From JAEELC01 sp963605425 (GTDB lineage: Bacteria > Bacillota_I > Bacilli_A > Acholeplasmatales > Anaeroplasmataceae), in assembly GCA_963605425.1 (NCBI GenBank), contig CAVCUQ010000017.1:1-30338 (forward strand): DNA of 30,338 bases, read 5' to 3'. Within the stretch, counting starts at the first letter, position 1. Each line of letters starts with the position of its first letter. This document shows, piece after piece, positions 1-7,195 of the stretch. The notes under the pieces were generated by a model that saw only the letters and a list, made by a program, of their open reading frames with translations, did no database searches and was not told the DNA's origin. A program made the translations under genes and the position numbers.

Positions 1-695
1 GTATTAGTACCCTCTAAAATTGTGTTATGCTAAAACACTCTAACAAGTACCAATAATCCGAATAAAGTATTAGTACCCTCTAAAATTGTGTTATGCTAAA
101 ACCGTTCAAGTAATTGACGAGGAGGTTCTAGAGTATTAGTACCCTCTAAAATTGTGTTATGCTAAAACTTTAAATTCGCTGCATAAAAAAAGATAGTGTA
201 TTAGTACCCTCTAAAATTGTGTTATGCTAAAACCATAAACTCTAGGTGTTGTACCTTGCTTGTGTATTAGTACCCTCTAAAATTGTGTTATGCTAAAACA
301 TACATTGGATACGTACTTTAGGCGATAGAGTATTAGTACCCTCTAAAATTGTGTTATGCTAAAACAAAATTTACATAGGTTATAGGTAGATTGTAGTATT
401 AGTACCCTCTAAAATTGTGTTATGCTAAAACGATCTAAACTATATGTAGAATTATATTATCGTATTAGTACCCTCTAAAATTGTGTTATGCTAAAACTTG
501 CAAATGTAGAAGGTTTCATTGTTTATGGTATTAGTACCCTCTAAAATTGTGTTATGCTAAAACACCTAAAGTAGAAAGTGTAAGCCCTATTGGGTATTAG
601 TACCCTCTAAAATTGTGTTATGCTAAAACAAATTTTACGACACGCACGAGTAGACTTCCGTATTAGTACCCTCTAAAATTGTGTTATGCTAAAAC
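1..695 (-). CRISPR. CRISPR array, 11 identical 36-nt repeats, type II-like
   Basis: Repeats start at 1, 67, 133, 198, 264, 330, 396, 462, 528, 594 and 660. On the + strand each begins GTATTAGTACCCTCT and ends TTATGCTAAAAC. All 11 appear identical. The ten spacers between them are 30 nt, except the third (29 nt, 169-197), and are unrelated to one another. Read on the minus strand the repeat starts GTTTTAGCATAAC, like Cas9-associated repeats, where the spacer is followed by GUUUUAG. The strand call also follows from the adjacent tracrRNA, which can only pair with minus-strand crRNA. The window starts exactly at a repeat boundary, so the array may continue to the left. No cas gene lies in the window. 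Type II is inferred; subtype II-A or II-C cannot be decided here. Confidence 0.97.
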
Positions 696-767
696 AATTG
701 TTGAAGTAAAATAACTCGCGAATGTATTAGTATTTTCTAAATTTATTTATAGATAATGCTTATTAAA

Positions 768-818
768 ATCGGCGTGGGTTCAGTACCACGAAGTGGTGTT
801 GAAGCCCGCCGCGCCGAT
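768..818 (+). other. long GC-rich hairpin within the tracrRNA
   Basis: Three stacked helices can be drawn by hand. Bases 768-774 pair with 812-818 (ATCGGCG/CGCCGAT). Bases 776-782 pair with 800-807 with one bulged G at 804. Bases 783-789 pair with 793-799, closing a GAA triloop, with two wobble pairs. This is by far the most GC-rich stretch of the surrounding sequence, and it starts where the anti-repeat lower stem ends, the place of the nexus/first stem loop in known tracrRNAs. It contains no ORF of note. Confidence 0.8.
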
Positions 819-835
819 ACTATCATATTCATATT

Positions 836-862
836 AAGGTTAATGTAAAAGTTAACCTTTTT
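836..862 (+). terminator. intrinsic terminator of the tracrRNA
   Basis: AAGGTTAA (836-843) pairs with TTAACCTT (852-859) around an 8-nt loop, followed by a run of T (858-862). The T-run is on the + strand only, which fixes the direction of the tracrRNA and separates it from the hrcA promoter. Confidence 0.8.
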
Positions 863-877
863 ATTTATTTTAAACTT

Positions 878-904
878 TTGGCACTAAAGGCTTGACAGTG
901 CAAA
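878..904 (+). promoter_or_regulatory. CIRCE-like operator 1 (HrcA site)
   Basis: TTGGCACTA, 9 nt, CAGTGCAAA. The CIRCE consensus is TTAGCACTC-N9-GAGTGCTAA; each half matches 7 of 9 bases with the exact 9-nt spacing. It overlaps the -35 box. Confidence 0.75.
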
Positions 905-920
905 TTAAAAATAATATAAT
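892..920 (+). promoter_or_regulatory. sigma-A promoter of the hrcA-grpE-dnaK operon
   Basis: Perfect consensus boxes: TTGACA at 892-897, a 17-nt spacer and TATAAT at 915-920. The predicted start near 927 falls inside the second CIRCE-like element. The -35 box overlaps the right side of the first, so repressor binding would block the polymerase. Confidence 0.93.
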
Positions 921-923
921 GAG

Positions 924-950
924 TTTGCACTTAGAAAGATAAAGTGCTAA
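924..950 (+). promoter_or_regulatory. CIRCE-like operator 2 (HrcA site)
   Basis: TTTGCACTT, 9 nt, AAGTGCTAA. The half-sites match the CIRCE consensus at 7 of 9 and 8 of 9 bases. It lies just after the -10 box, at the predicted transcription start and in the leader of hrcA, the usual CIRCE position. Confidence 0.87.
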
Positions 951-964
951 ATGAGGTGATGTGA

Positions 965-2008
965 GTGTTAACTAATAGACAAAAGCTAATACTTAAAGCT
1001 ATTGTTGAAGAATATATTAGAACAAACGAACCTGTTGGTTCTAAGACTTTAACACAAAATCCAAATCTTCAATGTTCAAGTGCTACTATCAGATATGATA
1101 TGCAAGAACTAGAAGAACATGGATTCTTAGAAAAGACTCATACATCATCAGGAAGAATTCCTTCAGAACAAGGTTTTAAATTTTATGTAGATAATTTAAT
1201 AACTCGTGATGAAGAGACTGTAAAAGTATTCCCAATAATTGATGATATTATCAATGATCCTTATAGAGAACTTGAAGAAAAGATTAAAGAAATAGTTAAT
1301 GTAACTAGTCTTTATTCTGGATATATAAGTGCTATCTTAGGATCTAGTGCTAATTATCAAACTGTTAAGAAGATGGAAATAGTACCACTTGATGATAACA
1401 ATTGTGTGTTATTAATTGTTACAAGTGGTGGTAAGGTTCAATCTCAAACTATCAAAGTTCCAAGTGGATATCGAACTGATGACTTACTTAGATTAATTGA
1501 TATGTTTGATAATGCAATGTATGATAAATCAATTCTTGAGATTAATGAAGTATTAACTAAGGAAGCTAAGAAGCCTAGAATCAGAAAGATGGTTGATTTT
1601 AGGGATGATATATTAAACTTCTTAATAAAGGCTTTCTCTAGATTTGAAGAATCAGAATTCTATCAATGTGGATTAACTAAGATATTTAATCAACCTGAAT
1701 TTAAAAATCATGAAGCTTTAGAATCACTTGTAAAGATGATTGATGAAGGTTCAATTAAATCTATCTTAAGACAATCTGGTGGAGGACTTACTGTTAGAGT
1801 TGGTAGTGATAACTTAGACAAGAACTTAAAGAATTGTTCTATAGTTACTATGCCTTATCTAATGGATGTTAATGAATATGGTGTCTTATGTGTAATAGGA
1901 CCTATCCGTATGAATTATTCTAAGGTTTTCCCTTTGATAGAGTACGCTGCTAGCGGAATAGGAAAACTGTATAAAAAAGGAGTAAGTGATAATGGTGGAA
2001 AATACTGA
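965..2008 (+). CDS. hrcA: heat-inducible transcription repressor HrcA
   Basis: HrcA represses class I heat-shock genes by binding CIRCE, and is itself held active by GroEL in known systems. At 347 residues it has the usual family length. The N-terminal winged helix shows the family signatures SSATIRYDMQELEEHGFLEK and HTSSGRIPSEQGF (about residues 38-70); the rest is the GAF-like/dimerisation region. Translation starts at GTG 965: a GAGGTGAT ribosome site lies at 953-960, and the nearby ATG at 959 runs straight into TGA. It is the first gene of its operon and sits behind two CIRCE-like elements, so it should repress itself. Its TGA stop shows that TGA is not Trp here. Its end overlaps grpE. 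Confidence 0.97.
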   Translation: MLTNRQKLILKAIVEEYIRTNEPVGSKTLTQNPNLQCSSATIRYDMQELEEHGFLEKTHTSSGRIPSEQGFKFYVDNLITRDEETVKVFPIIDDIINDPYRELEEKIKEIVNVTSLYSGYISAILGSSANYQTVKKMEIVPLDDNNCVLLIVTSGGKVQSQTIKVPSGYRTDDLLRLIDMFDNAMYDKSILEINEVLTKEAKKPRIRKMVDFRDDILNFLIKAFSRFEESEFYQCGLTKIFNQPEFKNHEALESLVKMIDEGSIKSILRQSGGGLTVRVGSDNLDKNLKNCSIVTMPYLMDVNEYGVLCVIGPIRMNYSKVFPLIEYAASGIGKLYKKGVSDNGGKY

Positions 2009-2639
2009 GAAAGAAGTTAAAGAAGAAGCTTTAGAACCTGCTGAAACTAATGAACCTCAAGTTGAAGAACAAAAGGCATCAGAAAATAAAGCAAGTGAAG
2101 AAGCTGAATCACATGAAAAACATAAACATAAAAAAGAAGAAAAGAAAGTAAAGAAATCAGCTGAAGAAGTTGAAATAGAAAAACTTAAAGCGAAAGTTAA
2201 AGAACTTGAAGATAAGGCACAAGCGGACGCTGAAAGCTATTTAGCTGCTAGAGCTGATTTAGACAATATTAGAAAGAGACTATTTGAACAATCTAAAGAA
2301 GATAGAAAATATGCTTCTCAAAATCTAGTTTCAGATTTAGTCTCACCAGTTGATATGCTTCTAAAGGTTATCAACTGCACACAAAATCCAACTCCTGAAG
2401 TTCAAAACTTCTTGTTTGGATTTAAGATGATTAGTGAGCAATTACTTGATGCTCTAAAGAAAGATGGATTAAAAGAAATCGAAGCTTTAGGCAAAGAATT
2501 TGATTCTAAGTATATGCAAGCTATGTCAAAAGAGAAAAAAGACGGTGTCGAGCCTAATAAAGTAATCGAAGTATTACAAACAGGCTATATGTATAAAGAC
2601 CATTTACTAAGACCAGCAATGGTTAAGGTATCAGAATAA
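1992..2639 (+). CDS. grpE: GrpE, nucleotide exchange factor of DnaK
   Basis: GrpE releases ADP from DnaK and so resets the chaperone cycle in the cytoplasm. From ATG 1992 it has 215 residues. The first 70 or so are a Lys/Glu-rich, probably disordered segment. A long coiled coil follows (about 60-120), then the C-terminal beta domain ending with the family pattern VIEVLQTGYMYKDHLLRPAM. I chose ATG 1992 because AAAGGAG (1976-1982) is 9 nt away, whereas a possible GTG at 1986 would be only 3 nt from it. The gene overlaps the end of hrcA by 17 nt, which suggests coupled translation, and dnaK follows 20 nt later. Confidence 0.96.
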   Translation: MVENTEKEVKEEALEPAETNEPQVEEQKASENKASEEAESHEKHKHKKEEKKVKKSAEEVEIEKLKAKVKELEDKAQADAESYLAARADLDNIRKRLFEQSKEDRKYASQNLVSDLVSPVDMLLKVINCTQNPTPEVQNFLFGFKMISEQLLDALKKDGLKEIEALGKEFDSKYMQAMSKEKKDGVEPNKVIEVLQTGYMYKDHLLRPAMVKVSE

Positions 2640-2659
2640 AATAAAGGAGATATGATATT

Positions 2660-4492
2660 ATGGCAAAAGTTATTGGTATTGATTTAGGTACAACAAACAG
2701 CTGTGTAGCTGTTATGGAAAACGGACAATCTAAGGTTATCCCTAACGCTGAAGGTGGAAGAACTACTCCATCAGTTGTAGCGTTTAAAAATGGTGAAATT
2801 ATCGTTGGTGATGCTGCTAAGCGTCAAATGGTAACTAACCCTAACACAGTATATTCTATTAAGCGTCACATGGGTGAAGTTGGATATACAGTTGAAATTG
2901 AAGGTAAGAAGTATACTCCACAAGAAATTTCAGCTATGATCCTTCAAAACTTAAAAAAGTCTGCTGAAGACTATCTAGGTGAAAAGGTAGACAAGGCTGT
3001 TATTACAGTTCCAGCTTACTTTAACGATGCTCAAAGACAAGCTACTAAGGATGCAGGTAAGATTGCAGGTCTTGATGTAATTCGTATTATCAATGAACCT
3101 ACTGCTTCATCACTTGCATATGGTATTGACAAGACTGACAAGGAACAAACTGTTCTAGTATTTGACCTTGGTGGTGGTACATTCGACGTATCTATCTTAA
3201 GCCTTGCTGACGGTACATTCGAAGTATTATCAACAGCTGGTGACACAGTTCTTGGTGGAGACGATTTCGACCATGCAATTATGCAATGGCTTGCTGACGA
3301 CTTCAAGAAAGAAAATGGTATTGACCTATTAAAGGACAATATGGCTAAGCAAAGATTAAAAGATGCTTCTGAACAAGCTAAGAAGGAATTATCTAGCCAA
3401 ACTAGCACAACAATTTCTCTTCCATTCATTTCTATGGGTGCTGCTGGTCCTCTTCATATTCAAAAGACTTTAACTCGTGATATATTCAATAGCTTAACTC
3501 GTGATCTTGTTGAACGTTGCTTAGGTCCAGTTAAGAGAGCATTATCAGATGCTAAATTAACTACTAACGATATTGATCAAGTATTACTTGTAGGTGGATC
3601 TACTCGTATTCCTGCTGTTCAAGACTTAGTAAGAAAAGAATTAGGTAAGGAACCTAATAAGTCAGTTAACCCAGATGAAGCTGTAGCTATGGGTGCTGCT
3701 ATTCAAGCCGGTGTATTAACAGGTACTGTTAAGGACGTATTATTACTTGACGTTACTCCACTTTCACTAGGTATTGAAACTATGGGAGGAGTATTCACTA
3801 AGTTAATCGATAGAAATACAACTATTCCATGTTCTAAGAGCCAAATTTTCTCAACTGCTGCTGACAACCAACCAGCTGTAGATATTCATGTTTTACAAGG
3901 TGAAAGACCAATGGCTGCTGACAACAAGAGTTTAGGTCAATTCCAACTTGATGGTATTGCACCAGCTCCAAGAGGAGTTCCTCAAATCGAAGTTAAGTTT
4001 GACATTGACTCAAACGGTATCGTTCACGTATCAGCTAAGGATTTAGGTACTGGTAAGGAACAAAAGATTACTATTCAAAACAATGGTTCATTATCTGAAG
4101 AAGAAATCAACCGTATGGTTCGTGAAGCTCAAGAAAATGCTGAAGCTGACAAGAAGCGTAAGGATGAAGCTGACACAGTTAATGAATGCAACAACTTAAT
4201 CTTCCAAGTTAAGAAGAGCTTAGATGAATTAAAAGGTGTTACTGATGATGAAAAGAAGAATATCACTTCTCTATGCGATGATCTTCAAAAGTCAATCGAT
4301 GCACATGATATTTCTGCAATGAAGAGCAAGAAGGAAACTTTACAAAAAGCTGCTCAAGATTTAGCTACTAGAGTTTACCAACAAAATGCTCAAAATAATC
4401 AAGGTAACAACAATAATTCAAATGGTTCAAGCGAATCAAGCGATAAGAAAGATGATAATGTAGTTGACGCTGACTTCTCAGATGTCCAATAA
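2660..4492 (+). CDS. dnaK: chaperone protein DnaK (Hsp70)
   Basis: ATP-driven Hsp70 chaperone that binds exposed hydrophobic peptides with DnaJ and GrpE. The ATPase domain starts with the phosphate-1 motif GIDLGTTNSCVAV (about residue 6). It continues with INEPTASSLAYG, the phosphate-2 motif FDLGGGTFDVS and LVGGSTRIPAVQ. The substrate domain follows the linker VLLLDVTPLSLGIE. The tail is Asn/Gln/Ser-rich and ends in a DVVDADF-like motif (here NVVDADFSDV). At 610 residues it has the usual Gram-positive length. AAAGGAG at 2643-2649 supports ATG 2660. Codon use is more uniform (many AAG, GGT, GTT) than in neighbouring orphan genes, as expected for a highly expressed protein. A terminator-like hairpin directly follows. 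Confidence 0.99.
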   Translation: MAKVIGIDLGTTNSCVAVMENGQSKVIPNAEGGRTTPSVVAFKNGEIIVGDAAKRQMVTNPNTVYSIKRHMGEVGYTVEIEGKKYTPQEISAMILQNLKKSAEDYLGEKVDKAVITVPAYFNDAQRQATKDAGKIAGLDVIRIINEPTASSLAYGIDKTDKEQTVLVFDLGGGTFDVSILSLADGTFEVLSTAGDTVLGGDDFDHAIMQWLADDFKKENGIDLLKDNMAKQRLKDASEQAKKELSSQTSTTISLPFISMGAAGPLHIQKTLTRDIFNSLTRDLVERCLGPVKRALSDAKLTTNDIDQVLLVGGSTRIPAVQDLVRKELGKEPNKSVNPDEAVAMGAAIQAGVLTGTVKDVLLLDVTPLSLGIETMGGVFTKLIDRNTTIPCSKSQIFSTAADNQPAVDIHVLQGERPMAADNKSLGQFQLDGIAPAPRGVPQIEVKFDIDSNGIVHVSAKDLGTGKEQKITIQNNGSLSEEEINRMVREAQENAEADKKRKDEADTVNECNNLIFQVKKSLDELKGVTDDEKKNITSLCDDLQKSIDAHDISAMKSKKETLQKAAQDLATRVYQQNAQNNQGNNNNSNGSSESSDKKDDNVVDADFSDVQ

Positions 4493-4503
4493 TTAAATAA
4501 AAT

Positions 4504-4529
4504 TAGAGGGCTTTGTCCCTCTAGTTTTT
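4504..4529 (+). terminator. terminator/attenuator between dnaK and dnaJ
   Basis: TAGAGGG (4504-4510) pairs with CCCTCTA (4517-4523) around a 6-nt loop, followed by GTTTTT. No obvious promoter fits between it and dnaJ (start 4552). It therefore more likely tunes dnaJ below dnaK by partial termination than ends the operon. Confidence 0.8.
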
Positions 4530-4551
4530 GATGTATAAAAGAGGTGTTCAT

Positions 4552-5682
4552 ATGGCTGAAAAAAGAGATTATTATGATGTCCTTGGTGTATCTAAGAGTG
4601 CATCAGACGATGAAATTAAAAAAGCATATAGAAAATTAGCACGTCAATATCACCCAGACGTTAATAAAGAGCCAGATGCTGAAACTAAGTTTGCTGAAAT
4701 CAATGAGGCTTATGGTGTTTTATCTGATAAAGATAAGAGAGCTCGTTATGACCAATACGGATTTAACGACCCTACTCAAGGATTTGGCGGTGCCGGTGGA
4801 AACCCATTTGGTGAAGGATTCTCTGGATTTGGCGGATTTGAAGACATTTTCTCTAGCTTCTTTGGTGGAGGTAGTTCTCGCTCAGGTTCTCAAAGAGCTC
4901 AAAAGGGTAGAGATTTAGAGAAGAGTATGAAGATTACATTTGATGAAGCTGTTCACGGATGTAAGAAGGTAATTAGAGTAAATACTGATGAAACTTGTAC
5001 TCGTTGCGGTGGAAGCGGTGCTTATTCTGCAAATGATATTCATACATGTTCACAGTGTAATGGTACAGGATATGTATTTGTACAACAAAGAACAATGTTC
5101 GGTGTTGCAAGAACTCAAACAGTATGTCCTAAATGTAAAGGCAGAGGTAAACAAATCGATAAGGTATGTCCTGAATGCAGCGGAGCTGGTAAAGTTCGTA
5201 AGGCTAAGGATATAACTATTACAATTCCAGAAGGTATTGATGATGGAATGACTTTACGTGTAGAAGGTAAGGGTATGGCTGGTGACAATGGTGCACCTGC
5301 TGGAGACTTATATATTACATTTAATGTTGAACCACATAAGGTATTTAGAAGAAATGGTAATGATATTGAAATGGACGCTCCTATCTCATTTGCTGAGGCT
5401 TGTTTAGGTACAACTCTAGATGTTCCTACAATTAATGAAACTGTCCAAGTAAAGATTCCTAAGGGTATTCAATCAGGTACTAAACTTCGTCTTCGTGGTA
5501 AGGGTGTTAAGGATCCTAAGTCTAATTCAAGAGGAGATCAATATATCATTGTTAAGATTGAAACTCCAACTAATTTAACTAGCGAACAAGAAGAATTACT
5601 TAAAAAATTTGATGAATCTTATAAGAAACAATCAAAGAAATCTCCATGGGAGAAGTTTAAGGATTTATTTAATAAGAAATAA
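4552..5682 (+). CDS. dnaJ: chaperone protein DnaJ (class I Hsp40)
   Basis: Co-chaperone that stimulates DnaK ATPase activity and delivers unfolded clients. The J domain (about 5-70) carries the essential HPD at residues 34-36. A Gly/Phe-rich linker (about 73-120) follows. Four CxxCxGxG zinc repeats span roughly residues 149-213 (CTRCGGSG, CSQCNGTG, CPKCKGRG, CPECSGAG), then the C-terminal client-binding domains. It has 376 residues, a normal class I length. An in-frame TTG at 4528 exists, but it lies in the hairpin's T-run. ATG 4552 has GAGGTG (4541-4546) at 5 nt and begins with the family-typical MAEKRDYYDVLG. It is the last gene of the operon. Confidence 0.98.
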   Translation: MAEKRDYYDVLGVSKSASDDEIKKAYRKLARQYHPDVNKEPDAETKFAEINEAYGVLSDKDKRARYDQYGFNDPTQGFGGAGGNPFGEGFSGFGGFEDIFSSFFGGGSSRSGSQRAQKGRDLEKSMKITFDEAVHGCKKVIRVNTDETCTRCGGSGAYSANDIHTCSQCNGTGYVFVQQRTMFGVARTQTVCPKCKGRGKQIDKVCPECSGAGKVRKAKDITITIPEGIDDGMTLRVEGKGMAGDNGAPAGDLYITFNVEPHKVFRRNGNDIEMDAPISFAEACLGTTLDVPTINETVQVKIPKGIQSGTKLRLRGKGVKDPKSNSRGDQYIIVKIETPTNLTSEQEELLKKFDESYKKQSKKSPWEKFKDLFNKK

Positions 5683-5686
5683 GATG

Positions 5687-5716
5687 AAAGGCGTAGAGAA
5701 ATCTATGCCTTTTTCT
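5687..5716 (+). terminator. intrinsic terminator after dnaJ
   Basis: AAAGGCGTAGA (5687-5697) pairs with TCTATGCCTTT (5702-5712) around a GAAA tetraloop, followed by further T. It ends the heat-shock operon. Confidence 0.9.
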
Positions 5717-5728
5717 TAAGTGTAGTAC

Positions 5729-5757
5729 TTTAAAATAAAATATTTTCGTGTTATAAT
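5729..5757 (+). promoter_or_regulatory. promoter of the 5787-8517 operon
   Basis: An extended -10 box, TGTTATAAT (5749-5757), with a poor TTTAAA -35 at 17 nt spacing. AAAAGGAG follows before the start codon at 5787. Confidence 0.75.
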
Positions 5758-5786
5758 TTTTCTAAATTACGAAAAGGAGTTTTTTT

Positions 5787-6452
5787 ATGGCAGAAACATT
5801 AAAAAAAGAAGAAGACGACGAACTAGTTAGTCTTAATATTACAAATTCTGAAGCTATTGAAGAAAGCGTTAACGCTGAACCTAAGGAATATCAAAAATTA
5901 TTATTTGCTGATGAAGCAAGATTAAAAGTTGTAAAGGCTAAGAAGCTTATTGCAATGGGTTTATTCTATCAAAATAAACTAAAACCAGAAGAAATTAACT
6001 TCAATCAATTAAAAAAGTTAGAATATGCTAAGAAGTATAAGGATCATGTTTTATATGAAAGAGTAAGTGATGGAACTTTATTCTATATCTTACCTTTAAC
6101 TGAAGAATCTAAGACTGGTTCAAAGACAATCTATGCTTATGACGTAGTTGAACTTGACAATGTTGATGAAGCTACTTATGAAAAACTTGTTAATGCTCAT
6201 TCTCATGAAGGTAATAAAATTTTATCTACAGTATATGTATGTGCATGGGTATTTACAGTTTTAACTTTAATTGCAACTATCTTCTCAATTTTCTATCTAG
6301 TAACAGGAGAAGCTTCATCAAGCGGAAGTACAGTTAACTTCTTTGTAGCTTTATTCTACTACAATTCTCAAAATCTAGGATTACTTGCAATTAGTGTTTG
6401 CTTACTTGTTGTTAGTATTATACTTAAGAAGAATCACGACAATAATAAATAG
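5787..6452 (+). CDS. unknown protein with two C-terminal membrane segments
   Basis: I do not recognise this 221-residue protein. The first 45 residues are acidic (several EED/EES runs). A Lys-rich, probably helical middle follows (about 45-145). Two hydrophobic segments lie near residues 148-172 and 195-215, separated by a short Ser/Gly/Asn loop, and the tail is Lys/Asn-rich. The topology suggests a large cytoplasmic N-terminal part anchored by a hairpin of two helices. A strong AAAAGGAG site precedes ATG 5787, and its own promoter is at 5729-5757. rsmE follows after 8 nt, with its ribosome site overlapping this stop codon, so the genes share a transcript. That link does not reveal a function. 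Confidence 0.85.
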   Translation: MAETLKKEEDDELVSLNITNSEAIEESVNAEPKEYQKLLFADEARLKVVKAKKLIAMGLFYQNKLKPEEINFNQLKKLEYAKKYKDHVLYERVSDGTLFYILPLTEESKTGSKTIYAYDVVELDNVDEATYEKLVNAHSHEGNKILSTVYVCAWVFTVLTLIATIFSIFYLVTGEASSSGSTVNFFVALFYYNSQNLGLLAISVCLLVVSIILKKNHDNNK

Positions 6453-6460
6453 GTGTTTAT

Positions 6461-7195
6461 ATGCAACAATATTTTGTTAGTCAAAGTGATTTAGAAAACA
6501 ACATGATTACAGGAGACGACGTATTTCATATTTCAAATGTAATGCGTTATAAGGTAGGAAGTCAAATCATTGTCTCAGATGAAAAGAGTATGTACCTTGC
6601 CTCTATTTGTGAGATTAACAAAACATATGTTAAAATATCTAAGGATGAGGTAATTCATAAAAATACTGAATTACCTTTTTTCATTGATATTTATCAAGGT
6701 TATCCTAAAGGTGATAAATTAGATGACATATGTAAACACTCAACAGAACTTGGGGTAAATAAAGTTTTTGCTGTAAACATGAAAAGATCAATAGTTAAAA
6801 TAGATCCTAAAAAACTAGATAATAAATGTGCTCGTTATAATAAGATTATGAAAGAAGCTAGTGAACAAAGCCATAGAATTCGTATGGGTAAGTTTGGCGG
6901 AATTATTGATTTAAAGAAGATTGATTTTTCGGGATATGATGCTTTAATCTTAGCCTTTGAAGAAAGTGCTAAAGAAGGAGAAGCCTCTATTTTTAAAACT
7001 ACTATAAAATCTTTAAAAGATGGTGCTAAAGTAGCTATTCTTATTGGACCTGAAGGCGGAGTAGATGAGAGTGAAGTTGCTTATTTAAAATCTATAGGAT
7101 TTGTTTGCGCAGGTCTTGGACCTAGAATACTTAGAACTGAGACTGCAAGCTTTTATGCATTATCTAGTATAAGTTATGAAAGTGAGTTGAAATAA
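6461..7195 (+). CDS. rsmE: 16S rRNA (uracil1498-N3)-methyltransferase RsmE
   Basis: It methylates N3 of U1498 in helix 44 of 16S rRNA using S-adenosylmethionine. At 244 residues it has the usual length. The N-terminal PUA-like part includes HISNVMRYKVG. The C-terminal SPOUT fold carries the hallmark LIGPEGGVDESEV and LGPRILRTETAS, which form the knotted cofactor site. A ribosome site AGGTG (6451-6455) overlaps the upstream stop codon. The stop TAA shares its last A with the start of mtaB. This rsmE-mtaB pairing near dnaJ is common in Bacillota. Confidence 0.97.
   Translation: MQQYFVSQSDLENNMITGDDVFHISNVMRYKVGSQIIVSDEKSMYLASICEINKTYVKISKDEVIHKNTELPFFIDIYQGYPKGDKLDDICKHSTELGVNKVFAVNMKRSIVKIDPKKLDNKCARYNKIMKEASEQSHRIRMGKFGGIIDLKKIDFSGYDALILAFEESAKEGEASIFKTTIKSLKDGAKVAILIGPEGGVDESEVAYLKSIGFVCAGLGPRILRTETASFYALSSISYESELK

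Larger units (their letters stand above)
719..866 (+). ncRNA. probable tracrRNA of the Cas9 system, adjacent to the array
   Basis: The anti-repeat (724-769) can pair with the minus-strand crRNA repeat. Bases 724-732 (GTATTAGTA) match the repeat exactly. At 733-735 the repeat's CCC is replaced by TTT, which keeps pairing as three G-U wobbles, and TCTAAA (736-741) pairs again. At the other end AUGC (756-759), a UUAU bulge (760-763) and UAAAAU (764-769) pair with crRNA GUUUUA-GCAU. This is the lower-stem, bulge, upper-stem layout known from Cas9 guide duplexes. A long hairpin (768-818) and an intrinsic terminator (836-862) follow. The 5' end is a guess: a TAAAAT -10-like box at 707-712 would start transcription near 719. 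The role is inferred from pairing and layout. Confidence 0.82.

Noticed and set aside
432..593. Shared GTAGAA in three consecutive spacers
   Set aside because: The shared word is at different spacer positions and is short enough to arise by chance in AT-rich targets.
724..759. A simple degenerate terminal repeat of the array
   Set aside because: It does resemble one, but the retained pairing through G-U changes, the bulged lower stem continuing to 769, the hairpin and the terminator fit a tracrRNA better. The 28-nt gap also differs from the 30-nt spacers.
768..818. A stand-alone riboswitch or transposon-end hairpin
   Set aside because: No riboswitch core was recognised, there is no transposase or target duplication nearby, and the position directly after the anti-repeat explains it as part of the tracrRNA.
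3031..3429. Minus-strand open frame of 132 codons inside dnaK
   Set aside because: It lies wholly within the conserved ATPase domain of dnaK, has no ribosome site and no recognisable protein features; it is a by-product of codon bias.
4676..5215. Two shorter + strand open frames inside dnaJ (4676-4918 and 4988-5215)
   Set aside because: They are out-of-frame readings of the J-domain and zinc-finger coding sequence; the dnaJ frame is unambiguous.
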